DNA of 64,000 nucleotides from Candidatus Methanogranum gryphiswaldense. Its GTDB lineage: Archaea; Thermoplasmatota; Thermoplasmata; Methanomassiliicoccales; Methanomethylophilaceae. The notes beneath the pieces were generated by a model that was not told the origin of the DNA, did not search any database, and saw only the letters and a list, made by a program, of their open reading frames with translations. A program made the position numbers and the translations under genes. Positions 51,766 through 59,951 of the stretch are shown here, piece by piece. The first letter of the stretch is position 1, and every line of letters starts with the position of its first letter. The stretch lies in the NCBI GenBank assembly GCA_019262145.1, contig CP076745.1, positions 1,452,969 to 1,516,968 on the forward strand, written 5' to 3'.

Positions 51766-51830
51766 GATACACCGATATATGTTCGAGATAATAAACGACA
51801 TACCTCAAATTTATCTGTAAAGGCTTACAT

Positions 51831-52412
51831 ATGTTCGTTATGAAGTATGATCCCGCGATCAAGATAGCCGATGACCGCGAGGTATATCCGCCATCCGATG
51901 ACAGCATCTTGCTCATCCAATCCTTCGATGTGGATGCTCATGAATCTTTATTGGAGATAGGCTGTGGATCGGGGATCGTTTCGATCCATTGCGCCCGCGA
52001 CGGCGCTGATGTCACCTGTGGTGATATCAATCCGAAAGCAGTGGAACTCACAATGCTCAACGCTGAAGCGAACAGTGTAAGGGTCCACGCATTCGAGACC
52101 GATCTCTTTTCCAACATTGTAGGAAGTTTCGACACAATAGTTTTCAATCTTCCATATCTTCCAGTAGATGAGGATGGTGAACTTTCAAAGGCATGGTCCG
52201 GAGGACAGGATGGTATGGGCCCGCTTCCGAGACTTATCAAAGAAGCACCTGAACACCTCAATATGAATGGAAGAGTCATAATCGTAGTGTCTTCACTGAT
52301 GGACCAGGAGAGATTGGACTCTCTCCTGGAAGATCATTACGTAAATGTTCTTTCAGAACTTCCGCTTTTCTTTGAGAGAATAAAAGTTTTGGAGATCCAT
52401 CTCAATCCATGA
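51831..52412 (+). CDS. HemK2/Mtq2-type glutamine N5-methyltransferase (release factor)
   Basis: 193 residues (ATG 51831; ATG 51840 is equally possible given the AATTTATC box). SAM motif I is LLEIGCGSGIVSIHCA, and the substrate-Gln motif appears as FNLPYLP, a variant of the NPPY of PrmC/HemK. The short form without the N-terminal PrmC domain is the archaeal/eukaryotic HemK2 type, which with Trm112 methylates the GGQ glutamine of aRF1. The Leu in place of the first Pro of NPPY is also seen in some family members. Confidence 0.85.
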   Translation: MFVMKYDPAIKIADDREVYPPSDDSILLIQSFDVDAHESLLEIGCGSGIVSIHCARDGADVTCGDINPKAVELTMLNAEANSVRVHAFETDLFSNIVGSFDTIVFNLPYLPVDEDGELSKAWSGGQDGMGPLPRLIKEAPEHLNMNGRVIIVVSSLMDQERLDSLLEDHYVNVLSELPLFFERIKVLEIHLNP

Positions 52413-54270
52413 GTTTCTGGATCTCCTTGACGAGCAGATCATTTGCCTGCTTCCCGTCGATCTTCCCTCTCAGCGCCCCCATGACCGGACCCATGAGTGG
52501 ACCGATGGCGGCCAGTCCCTTGCTGCGAACGAAATCAGCACGCTCGTTGATGATCTTTGCAATTATGACGGATGCTTCATCTGCGTCTACGGACTCGAGA
52601 CCTAATTTCTTGATCGCAGCCTCCACCTCCGTTCCGATGGACATCTCCTTCAACAATGCCGGGATCGCCTCTTTGGAGAAACGATTGTCCTTTAACAGAG
52701 CGAACATCTTGAAGATCTGATCGTCTTTTATCGCACTCATGTCCGAGCCTTCGTGCTCCAGCTCTGTGAATGTATTGAGGAACATGGTCGCCGCAACCGA
52801 GGCCATACCGTATTCGTCAGAGATCTTGGCGAATATCTCGTCCTGACTGTTCCTTACTATCTGATGGGCTTGCTGTCTGTTGATTCCGTATTGATCCATC
52901 AAACGATTCTCCGTCTGCTCTGGGAACTCTGGAAGGCTGTTCCTTATGCGTTCCAACCTCTCAGAGGTTATATTCGTAGGAGGCACATCCGTCTCCGGGT
53001 ACATCCTCGCAGCGCCTGGCAGAGGCCTTGAGTATTTCGTCGTACCGTCCGGCAACGGGTCCCTCGTTTCCTCGGGAATTCCAACAAGAGCTTGATTGGC
53101 CCTTTCTACAGCGACCTGAAGTGCATCCCTTGCCTTCTTCTCTTTAGCGGCACAGATCACAAATGCATCCCATTCGCCTGTCATACCCAAGAATTCTCTC
53201 AACCTGTCGACGTACGACTGCTCTATACCGTAATTTGGAAGCTCGTCGGAATGGAATATTCCCTTCACACCTTTGGTGCGAGCGTATTGGGCCATTTCCG
53301 CCCCGAGCCTAAGGGTCTTGTTGTCGCCATTCATCACACCGGAGAATCCGGGAAGTCTTACGGCCAAGACCTTACCCTTCTCTTCAAAGGCGGACCTTAT
53401 GACCTTCGAATCACAATCCTTGAAAATTTCGGTGACATCTGTCACATCTATGGGTACGGCCTTTGCACCCCTGTTGACGAGCATCTCCCTTATCCTGAGC
53501 AGCATCTTTTGCCTATTGACCTCGTTACGAACGAAATCAGGAAGCATTCTCAGTTCCTGCACTCCCTTTATCTCGATGCGTGCGCCACCAGGAATGGAGA
53601 TGTTCAGATCCTCTCTGATGGTCCCTATACCGCGCTTCACCCTCTTGGTGCACCTAAGCAGTGTACCGATCCTTGAAGCGACCTCCATTACCTCCTCAGG
53701 CGTCCTCATGTCTGGTGCCGTGGCGACCTCGATCAGAGGTATGCCCAAACGATCCAATCTATAAGTTATGTCGGAACCTGTGGTCTCCATCTTACGCGCG
53801 GCATCTTCCTCCAGACAAACGGACAGGATACCTATCCTCTTTCCGTTGACTTCAATGGAACCGTCCGTAGCGATCAATGAGGTCCTCTGAAAACCGGATG
53901 TGTTGGAACCATCGACGACGATCTTCCTCATGAATTGGATCTCGTCTATTATGTTAGCATTCAGCATTGTGGAAAATACCAATGTGGTCTCCATGGCATC
54001 CTCGTCGACCCCGTGAGGCGGCTCCTCATCCATTTCCACCAGGCATGTGACGCCCGGACTGCACTGATATTTGAATCCGAGATTCCTTTGGAATTGGACC
54101 AGTGCCGCCCTGTCCACCTCTCCCATCTCGCTGGTGGTCGGCCTGAGCTTCCTATAATATTCGCCCTCTCCCTCTTCGCAGAGACAGCTTGCACATGAAC
54201 AGAAGAGTTTCTTGGTGTCCAATTGCTGGTGTATCTCTATACCGCACATCATCTCATACTGTTCAGACAT
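52402..54270 (-). CDS. gatE: Glu-tRNA(Gln) amidotransferase subunit E
   Basis: With GatD converts Glu-tRNA(Gln) to Gln-tRNA(Gln), the archaeal route to glutaminyl-tRNA. 622 residues, as expected. The N-terminal cradle domain starts YEMMCGIEIHQQLDTKKLFCSC with zinc-binding cysteines (CASCLCEEGEGEY). The AspRS-like insert and the C-terminal YqeY-like tail (LAAIGPLMGPVMGALRGKIDGKQANDLL) are present. It overlaps gatD by 8 nt and converges with the methyltransferase gene, overlapping its end by 11 nt. Confidence 0.97.
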   Translation of the reverse strand: MSEQYEMMCGIEIHQQLDTKKLFCSCASCLCEEGEGEYYRKLRPTTSEMGEVDRAALVQFQRNLGFKYQCSPGVTCLVEMDEEPPHGVDEDAMETTLVFSTMLNANIIDEIQFMRKIVVDGSNTSGFQRTSLIATDGSIEVNGKRIGILSVCLEEDAARKMETTGSDITYRLDRLGIPLIEVATAPDMRTPEEVMEVASRIGTLLRCTKRVKRGIGTIREDLNISIPGGARIEIKGVQELRMLPDFVRNEVNRQKMLLRIREMLVNRGAKAVPIDVTDVTEIFKDCDSKVIRSAFEEKGKVLAVRLPGFSGVMNGDNKTLRLGAEMAQYARTKGVKGIFHSDELPNYGIEQSYVDRLREFLGMTGEWDAFVICAAKEKKARDALQVAVERANQALVGIPEETRDPLPDGTTKYSRPLPGAARMYPETDVPPTNITSERLERIRNSLPEFPEQTENRLMDQYGINRQQAHQIVRNSQDEIFAKISDEYGMASVAATMFLNTFTELEHEGSDMSAIKDDQIFKMFALLKDNRFSKEAIPALLKEMSIGTEVEAAIKKLGLESVDADEASVIIAKIINERADFVRSKGLAAIGPLMGPVMGALRGKIDGKQANDLLVKEIQKLMD

Positions 54271-55561
54271 CGATGGTCCTCCTGTCGCTCATTTCATCTG
54301 CAAGCGGGGTCTGCATCATGGCCTTTGCAGCCTCGATGTCCTTGGAATTCGCAAGAGCCCACATAAGCTTCACATAAGCCACTTCTGGCAGCATATCCAT
54401 CACGCTGATCGCACCTGCGGAGATCATGTCCCTACCAGTATTGTAAACGTTCAGATTCGTTCTTCCGTTCAGACATTGAGATGTCACAACGACCACGGAA
54501 CCGTTGTCACATGCTTTTTTGATGAGAGGTACCATGTTCTCATTCACGTGCCCCAGACCAGATCCGGCGATTACTATCCCCTTACTTTGCATTATTGGAC
54601 CTTCGAAAAGAGCTGGGTCCATTCCAGGATAGAACTGCAAAAGGATCGTTCTCTTCTCCATGGAGTTCCTTAGCTCGACCTTCGAATCGTTGATCGAACG
54701 GCCCTCGCCTGTGAATCTTATGTTGCCCTCCAGATCGATGTGTGCGACCGGGAGTGCATTGATACTGTGGAAAGCATCACGTCTCGACGTGTGCATCTTC
54801 CTCACCCTTGAACCGATGTGTACTGCGAATGAATCGTCTCCTGAAGTGTCGTGCATTATCACGAAAACACCTGCCCTGCGCCCTTTGGTACAGAACCTTG
54901 CAGCAGCCAAAAGATTTGAAGATGCATCCGACGATGGCCTGTCAGAGGACCTCTGCGCACCCACCAGAACAACTGGACGGGGAACATCGGGAAGCATGAA
55001 TGAAAGTGCTGCTGCCGTGTATCCCATTGTATCCGTGCCGTGCGGTATTATGATCGCATCCGCACCGTTGTTGATCTCATCCGCAACAGCCTTGGCCAGT
55101 TCCTGCCAATGCTCCACATTCATATTTTCAGAAAAAATGGAGAAAAGAACACGTGCCTCTACATTCGCAACGTCCCTTATCTCAGGAACGGCATTGATCA
55201 TATCGGATGTGGATAGGGCGGGATGAACGGCCCCGGTTCTATAGTCCACGTATGAGGCTATAGTCCCCCCTGTCCCGATCAGAACGACCTTGGGAAGACC
55301 GGGCTTCGCCTCGACCTGGGTCTCCCTCTTGACCCTTGGCACCGGTCTCTCAATAACTTTTATAACGGAATCATCGTAGATCCTGATTCCCATGTTGTAC
55401 CCGCTCTTTACCTTCAGTATCAACACATCGGGTGCACTGAAATCGTGATGGGGCATCAATGTCCCCGTGAACGATCTGCCTTTGGATTCTACCGTCAGAA
55501 CGGAACCCTCCTCGGCGCATATAGAGCTCAATAATTTTGAAAGCGATTCGGAATAGCTCAT
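54263..55561 (-). CDS. gatD: Glu-tRNA(Gln) amidotransferase subunit D
   Basis: Asparaginase-like subunit that releases ammonia for GatE. 432 residues from ATG 55561, chosen over the longer frame because a CATAAATG box lies about 25-30 bp upstream. Residues 1-80 form the GatD N-terminal domain; the amidase part has LIGTGGTIASYVDYRTGAV at 95-112 and IIPHGTDTMGYTAAALSFML, the two Thr-containing asparaginase signatures. gatD-gatE operon with 8-nt overlap. Confidence 0.97.
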   Translation of the reverse strand: MSYSESLSKLLSSICAEEGSVLTVESKGRSFTGTLMPHHDFSAPDVLILKVKSGYNMGIRIYDDSVIKVIERPVPRVKRETQVEAKPGLPKVVLIGTGGTIASYVDYRTGAVHPALSTSDMINAVPEIRDVANVEARVLFSIFSENMNVEHWQELAKAVADEINNGADAIIIPHGTDTMGYTAAALSFMLPDVPRPVVLVGAQRSSDRPSSDASSNLLAAARFCTKGRRAGVFVIMHDTSGDDSFAVHIGSRVRKMHTSRRDAFHSINALPVAHIDLEGNIRFTGEGRSINDSKVELRNSMEKRTILLQFYPGMDPALFEGPIMQSKGIVIAGSGLGHVNENMVPLIKKACDNGSVVVVTSQCLNGRTNLNVYNTGRDMISAGAISVMDMLPEVAYVKLMWALANSKDIEAAKAMMQTPLADEMSDRRTIDV

Positions 55562-55669
55562 ACTGTTCGTTGTCGCATATCTGTTACACATTTATGACTG
55601 TTTCTTTCCTGCATTACACACGTATAGCTATGGATAAGGGTTTTTAGTACGAATGGCATCCGCCTTCTC

Positions 55670-56320
55670 ATGCACATCGTCCAAGTAGGGATGGAATATG
55701 ACGTTCTCAGAGAAAACAACAAAATCGCTCATGATAACTACCGCCTTCTAAAACAGCATGGTATCAAAAGCATTGACTTCATGGGTTCCATCGGTGCTGG
55801 AAAAACCGCACTTATAATCAAATTGGGCGAAAAACTCAAGGCCAAAGGCCTAAGGGTCTGTGCCATTGCAGGCGACGTGACCGGTGACGATGACTTCACA
55901 AGGATGAAAAAATCCGGCATGGATGCATATAACTGCAACACTGGACACGAATGCCATCTCGATGCGAATCTTGTCAAAAAAACACTTGATCAGATCGACC
56001 TCGACAAATATGATGTCATATTCATAGAAAATGTGGGGAACCTTGTATGTCCTGCAGATTTCCCGCTGGGAACAGACTACCGGGTCGTTGTGATCTCGAC
56101 AACGGAAGGTGACGATATGGTGAGGAAACACCATGACATATTCACACATTCTGACGTCGCCATACTTAACAAGATCGATATCGCTGACGCTGTGGATGTC
56201 GATCCAGAGATAATAACCAGCGATTATGCGAAACTGACCGGTGGATTGAAGCACATGTACAAATGCAGCGTGAAAAAGAATGAAGGCATCGACGAGATCC
56301 TTTCTGCACTAAAACTCTGA
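55670..56320 (+). CDS. hypB: Hydrogenase nickel incorporation GTPase HypB
   Basis: Delivers Ni to the [NiFe] hydrogenase active site with HypA, powered by GTP. 216 residues: P-loop GSIGAGKT at 39-46, GDVTGDDDFTRM, NTGHECHLDANLV with the metal-binding Cys/His, ENVGNLVCPADFPLG, and LNKIDIAD for guanine recognition. No His-rich N-terminal extension. It lies 9 nt upstream of purD, apparently in one transcript, and far from hypE. Confidence 0.97.
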   Translation: MHIVQVGMEYDVLRENNKIAHDNYRLLKQHGIKSIDFMGSIGAGKTALIIKLGEKLKAKGLRVCAIAGDVTGDDDFTRMKKSGMDAYNCNTGHECHLDANLVKKTLDQIDLDKYDVIFIENVGNLVCPADFPLGTDYRVVVISTTEGDDMVRKHHDIFTHSDVAILNKIDIADAVDVDPEIITSDYAKLTGGLKHMYKCSVKKNEGIDEILSALKL

Positions 56321-56329
56321 GGGAATAAA

Positions 56330-57652
56330 ATGAAAGTACTGACTGTCGGAGGCGGAGGAAGGGAACATGCAGCTGTAGAAGCACTTTACAGATCTGGTGC
56401 CGAGATCTACGCCGTCATGAAAAATGCTAACCCCGGTATAATCGCCAGGGCCAAAGTACACGAGATAATCAGCGAGAAGGATGTTGACAAGATCTGTGAT
56501 TTCTCACTGCAGAACAACATCGAATTCGCATTCATTGGCCCCGAGGCCTCCCTTGAGATGGGGCTGGTGGACGCCCTGGAGAACATGGGTGTCAGATGTG
56601 CAGCACCTACAAAGGCCGCGGCTAGGATCGAAACATCCAAACAGTTCATGAGAGAACTCGTCAGCAAATACAACATCGAAGGAAATCTTCGTTACGCAAG
56701 CTTTGAGAACGCTAACGAAGCCGAACAGTACCTTAAGATCCTTACCGAAGAGATAGTCGTCAAACCTATCGGGCTTACCGGAGGAAAAGGAGTTAAGGTC
56801 CAAGGAGAACATCTCCACAACTTCGAAGAGACGATGGAGTACATCAACGAGATCTTCGAGAATCACGTAGGCGGTGCAGGTGTGATAATCGAGGAAAAAG
56901 CCGTCGGAGAAGAATTCACACAGATGGTATTCGTGGACGGAAAAACAATCGCCCCAATGCCTCTAGTCCAAGACCACAAAAGGGCCTACGAAGGAGATGT
57001 GGGCCCTAACACAGGTGGAATGGGGTCTTACACCGATGCCGATCATCTTTTGCCTTTCGTGACCGAAGATGACAGGAAAAAAGCCTTGGATATCCTCCAA
57101 GCGATAGTCAACGCTATGCTTGCAGAAGGATGCCCCTATCGCGGACCCATGTACGGACAGTTCATGCTTACTGCAAAAGGCCCTAAGATCATAGAGATCA
57201 ATGCAAGATTTGGAGATCCTGAGGCAATGAACGTCCTTCCCATCCTGGAAACAGGATTCACCGGACTTCTGAAGGATATGTCCACAGGAAAATTGAAAGG
57301 GGATGTGCAATTCGCAAAGAAAGCGACTGTTTGCAAATACATAGTGCCAGAAGGTTACGGTGTAGTACCTGTCTCAGGACACGAGATCACCGTGGATATA
57401 GACGCCATTCATAATTGCGGAGCGGAGATCTTCTTTGCGAACGTAGACGTCGATGACTATGGTAAACTTGTAACTGGAACATCAAGAAGCATAGGTATCG
57501 TAGGAATAGCTGACACATTGGAAGAGGCAGAACACAGATGCGAAACAGCTCTTCAATACGTGAAATGCGATGCGATATTCGTTCGTCATGACATCGGTAC
57601 AAAAGAACTGATCCAACACAGGATCGATCATATGAAACAGATCCGTCCATGA
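56330..57652 (+). CDS. purD: Phosphoribosylamine-glycine ligase
   Basis: ATP-dependent GAR synthetase, the second step of de novo purine synthesis. 440 residues with ATP-grasp fold: GGGGREHAAVEAL at the N-terminus, FIGPEASLEMGLVDAL, IVVKPIGLTGGKGVKVQGEH, VQDHKRAYEGDVGPNTGGMGSY and EINARFGDPEAMNVLP. Its last 4 nt overlap the truA start. Confidence 0.97.
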   Translation: MKVLTVGGGGREHAAVEALYRSGAEIYAVMKNANPGIIARAKVHEIISEKDVDKICDFSLQNNIEFAFIGPEASLEMGLVDALENMGVRCAAPTKAAARIETSKQFMRELVSKYNIEGNLRYASFENANEAEQYLKILTEEIVVKPIGLTGGKGVKVQGEHLHNFEETMEYINEIFENHVGGAGVIIEEKAVGEEFTQMVFVDGKTIAPMPLVQDHKRAYEGDVGPNTGGMGSYTDADHLLPFVTEDDRKKALDILQAIVNAMLAEGCPYRGPMYGQFMLTAKGPKIIEINARFGDPEAMNVLPILETGFTGLLKDMSTGKLKGDVQFAKKATVCKYIVPEGYGVVPVSGHEITVDIDAIHNCGAEIFFANVDVDDYGKLVTGTSRSIGIVGIADTLEEAEHRCETALQYVKCDAIFVRHDIGTKELIQHRIDHMKQIRP

Positions 57653-58437
57653 GATATATCGCAGTCAAGGTCGCATATACCGGAGAGGGTTTCAATGGAT
57701 CCCAGAGACAACCGGACCTACACACTGTAGAAGGGGAGATCACATATGACCTTTGCATGATCCTTCACATACGTCCAGAGGAAATAGACCTCCATATGGC
57801 AGGAAGGACAGACAAAGGCGTTAATGCTCTTGGGAACGTGGCCGTCTTTAATACTGATTTTGAGGACATCCCCACTCTTCTTAAGGCACTGAATTCAAAT
57901 TCAGAAAGGATCTTCTACAGGAGCTACGCGATCGTGGATGAGAATTTCAAGCCTCGTTTCGCGGATTGGCGCAAATATGAATACACCATCCCTAAGAAAA
58001 GAATGGACATCAAACTTGTCAGGGAATGCGCTGAACTCTTCATAGGAGAACATGATTTTCTCAGATTCTGTCGTCCTGACGGAAAACCTACGATCACCAC
58101 TATAGATTCCATCAATATCAAGGAAACAAAAGATACGATCATATTGGAATTCACTGCAAGATACTACCTTTGGAACATGATACGTCGTATCTCTGCTGCA
58201 ATAATCAAAGTCGGCAGGGGAAGATCGGATCTGAATGATGTCCGGGCCGCACTTGAAGGCAAAGAGGTAACTTTCGGTCTGGCACGCGCTGATGCTCTGA
58301 CACTGACCGACACCATATATCTGGATCTCGAATTTTTACCAGCAGACGCTACTTACTATTCATATCGGACTGACGAAGAAAGATTTTGCATAGAATTACG
58401 TGACAGATTTTACAAATATTTGGAGGGAAAAGAATGA
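57649..58437 (+). CDS. truA: tRNA pseudouridine synthase A
   Basis: Makes pseudouridine at positions 38-40 of the tRNA anticodon arm. 262 residues; catalytic Asp54 in HMAGRTDKGVNALGN, with YTGEGFNGSQRQPDLHTVEG before it, and FTARYYLWNMIRRISAAIIKVGRG later. Four-nucleotide overlaps with purD before it and the translin-family gene after it indicate one operon. Confidence 0.96.
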   Translation: MRYIAVKVAYTGEGFNGSQRQPDLHTVEGEITYDLCMILHIRPEEIDLHMAGRTDKGVNALGNVAVFNTDFEDIPTLLKALNSNSERIFYRSYAIVDENFKPRFADWRKYEYTIPKKRMDIKLVRECAELFIGEHDFLRFCRPDGKPTITTIDSINIKETKDTIILEFTARYYLWNMIRRISAAIIKVGRGRSDLNDVRAALEGKEVTFGLARADALTLTDTIYLDLEFLPADATYYSYRTDEERFCIELRDRFYKYLEGKE

Positions 58438-59024
58438 GCAATTTACTAAAGATGAGTGACGAGGTCATAATGAAAATGAAAGAACTCGAGGATGCAAGAA
58501 ATGTTGCAATCGCTTGTTCAAGATTGGTCATAAGAAGCACGAAAACTGTGATTCACTCACTGCAGATAGGGACCCCGGATCTTGATGCCATCAAAAATAT
58601 GGATTGTCTCATGAAGAATCTAATTGAATCTGTGAAAAAAGAACCAGAGATCCTTCACAGCGGTGTGGTCGAAGATGCCATGATGGAATACGCAGAAGCC
58701 AGACTTTTCATTGCGATAATAAATGACAAAAATATCCCTTCATACATAGAACTTGATATATCACCGCAGTCCTGGGCAATGGGGCTTTGCGATGCACTTG
58801 GAGAATTAAGAAGACTTCTCCTAACTCGTCTTATGGCATCCGACCTGAATGGAGCAAAGGACCTGTTCTCGAGAATGGAAGAAGTATCGGATACGATCAT
58901 GATCTTTGATGTACCTGATGCCATCGCACCCATTAGAAGAAAACAAGACACGGCAAGAGGCATTATGGAAAAGACCCGCTCGGATATGACCGCAGCCACC
59001 ATGATACTGAGTATTCAACATTAA
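58434..59024 (+). CDS. Translin-family protein
   Basis: 196 residues, almost all helical. RNVAIACSRLVIRSTKTVIHSLQIG and DAMMEYAEARLFIAII match the archaeal translin/TRAX family. Related proteins form octameric nucleases or nucleic-acid-binding shells acting on tRNA and small RNA. Catalytic acidic residues typical of TRAX (E within EYAEA) appear present. Last gene of hypB-purD-truA-translin; a T-rich stretch (TATTATTTTTTAC) follows the stop. Confidence 0.82.
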   Translation: MSNLLKMSDEVIMKMKELEDARNVAIACSRLVIRSTKTVIHSLQIGTPDLDAIKNMDCLMKNLIESVKKEPEILHSGVVEDAMMEYAEARLFIAIINDKNIPSYIELDISPQSWAMGLCDALGELRRLLLTRLMASDLNGAKDLFSRMEEVSDTIMIFDVPDAIAPIRRKQDTARGIMEKTRSDMTAATMILSIQH

Positions 59025-59126
59025 AGTATTATTTTTTACAAAGTACCTATCGCAAATCATTTCAAGAATAATTAAAAACGGATTAGAAATCTAAAATCTA
59101 ATTATCGGTCCGTACAAATTAAAAAT

Positions 59127-59149
59127 GATTTAAAGGGGGAAAATCCCCC
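59127..59149 (-). terminator. Terminator of the surface-protein operon
   Basis: GGGGG-ATTTT-CCCCC on the minus strand (59135-59149), 9 nt behind the stop at 59158, followed by TTTTAAATC. Confidence 0.7.
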
Positions 59150-59157
59150 TGTTTAAT

Positions 59158-59934
59158 TTAACGTCTGGATTTGGGCTTTCCGTAATTCTTTACAGGCTTA
59201 CGGTAGATGTAGACCGCCATTATCACGATTATGATCAGGAAGATCGCCATCAGAATGTTGAGCCAACCGTAGCTTGAATGACCCACATAGAATGTGTGAT
59301 CTTCGCCGAGTCCTGTGATCTTGTTGACGATAAGCGAATCATCGCTTACAACCACTTTGAACGTATGAGCTCCTGTGCTGATGGAATCTACCGCGTAATC
59401 GTATGTCACCGTTGTCGTTTCCCCGGATGCTACAGTGGCCTCGACTGGATCGTCGTTGACCTTCACACCATCGACATAGAAGTCGAGGAGAAGCTTGGTC
59501 AGATCTACATCCGAATTGTTCGTGATGTCGATCGACAGAGTGATGGGTTCAACGACCTTCAGGATCGCTTCCTTTGTCTCTGTCTGACTGCTGCCTTCGT
59601 CCAAGGTGTAAGTGAAGACAACTACGAGCCTGTATGTACCGGCCGTATCAGGCGCAGTTATCGTCAGGGTCTCTTTGACCCCGGGCGACAATGAACCTGA
59701 AGAGGGCGACACGGCACTAGACTGTGTTGTACCACTGCTATTGACCAATTTTGCGGTATAGGTGATCTCGATCTGTTCATACGTGTCAGACACGTCGAAG
59801 AGGATCGTTGCATCAACTGTACCTTCAATCTCGATCGTCGAATCATCGAGCTCGACGACACCGTTGGCGCTCGCATCCGAACCATTGGTGACTAGACTCG
59901 CACCTGCTACGAATACCAGGGCAAAGGCCACCAT
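59158..59934 (-). CDS. Surface-exposed membrane-anchored protein with beta-sandwich (CARDB/NEW3-like) domains
   Basis: 258 residues. The N-terminus (MVAFALVFVAGASLVTNGSDASA) is a signal peptide or anchor with almost no positive n-region; no start codon exists further upstream in this frame before a stop. Two predicted beta-sandwich repeats follow (about 25-130 and 130-215), for example TYRLVVVFTYTLDEGSSQT and ITLSIDITNNSDVDLTKLLL. A transmembrane helix at about 224-245 (WLNILMAIFLIIIVIMAVYIY) and a basic tail place the protein outside the cell. It lies 17 nt behind the giant surface protein, in the same operon, and may be its companion. Confidence 0.8.
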   Translation of the reverse strand: MVAFALVFVAGASLVTNGSDASANGVVELDDSTIEIEGTVDATILFDVSDTYEQIEITYTAKLVNSSGTTQSSAVSPSSGSLSPGVKETLTITAPDTAGTYRLVVVFTYTLDEGSSQTETKEAILKVVEPITLSIDITNNSDVDLTKLLLDFYVDGVKVNDDPVEATVASGETTTVTYDYAVDSISTGAHTFKVVVSDDSLIVNKITGLGEDHTFYVGHSSYGWLNILMAIFLIIIVIMAVYIYRKPVKNYGKPKSRR

Positions 59935-59951
59935 CGTAATGAGTACTACGT

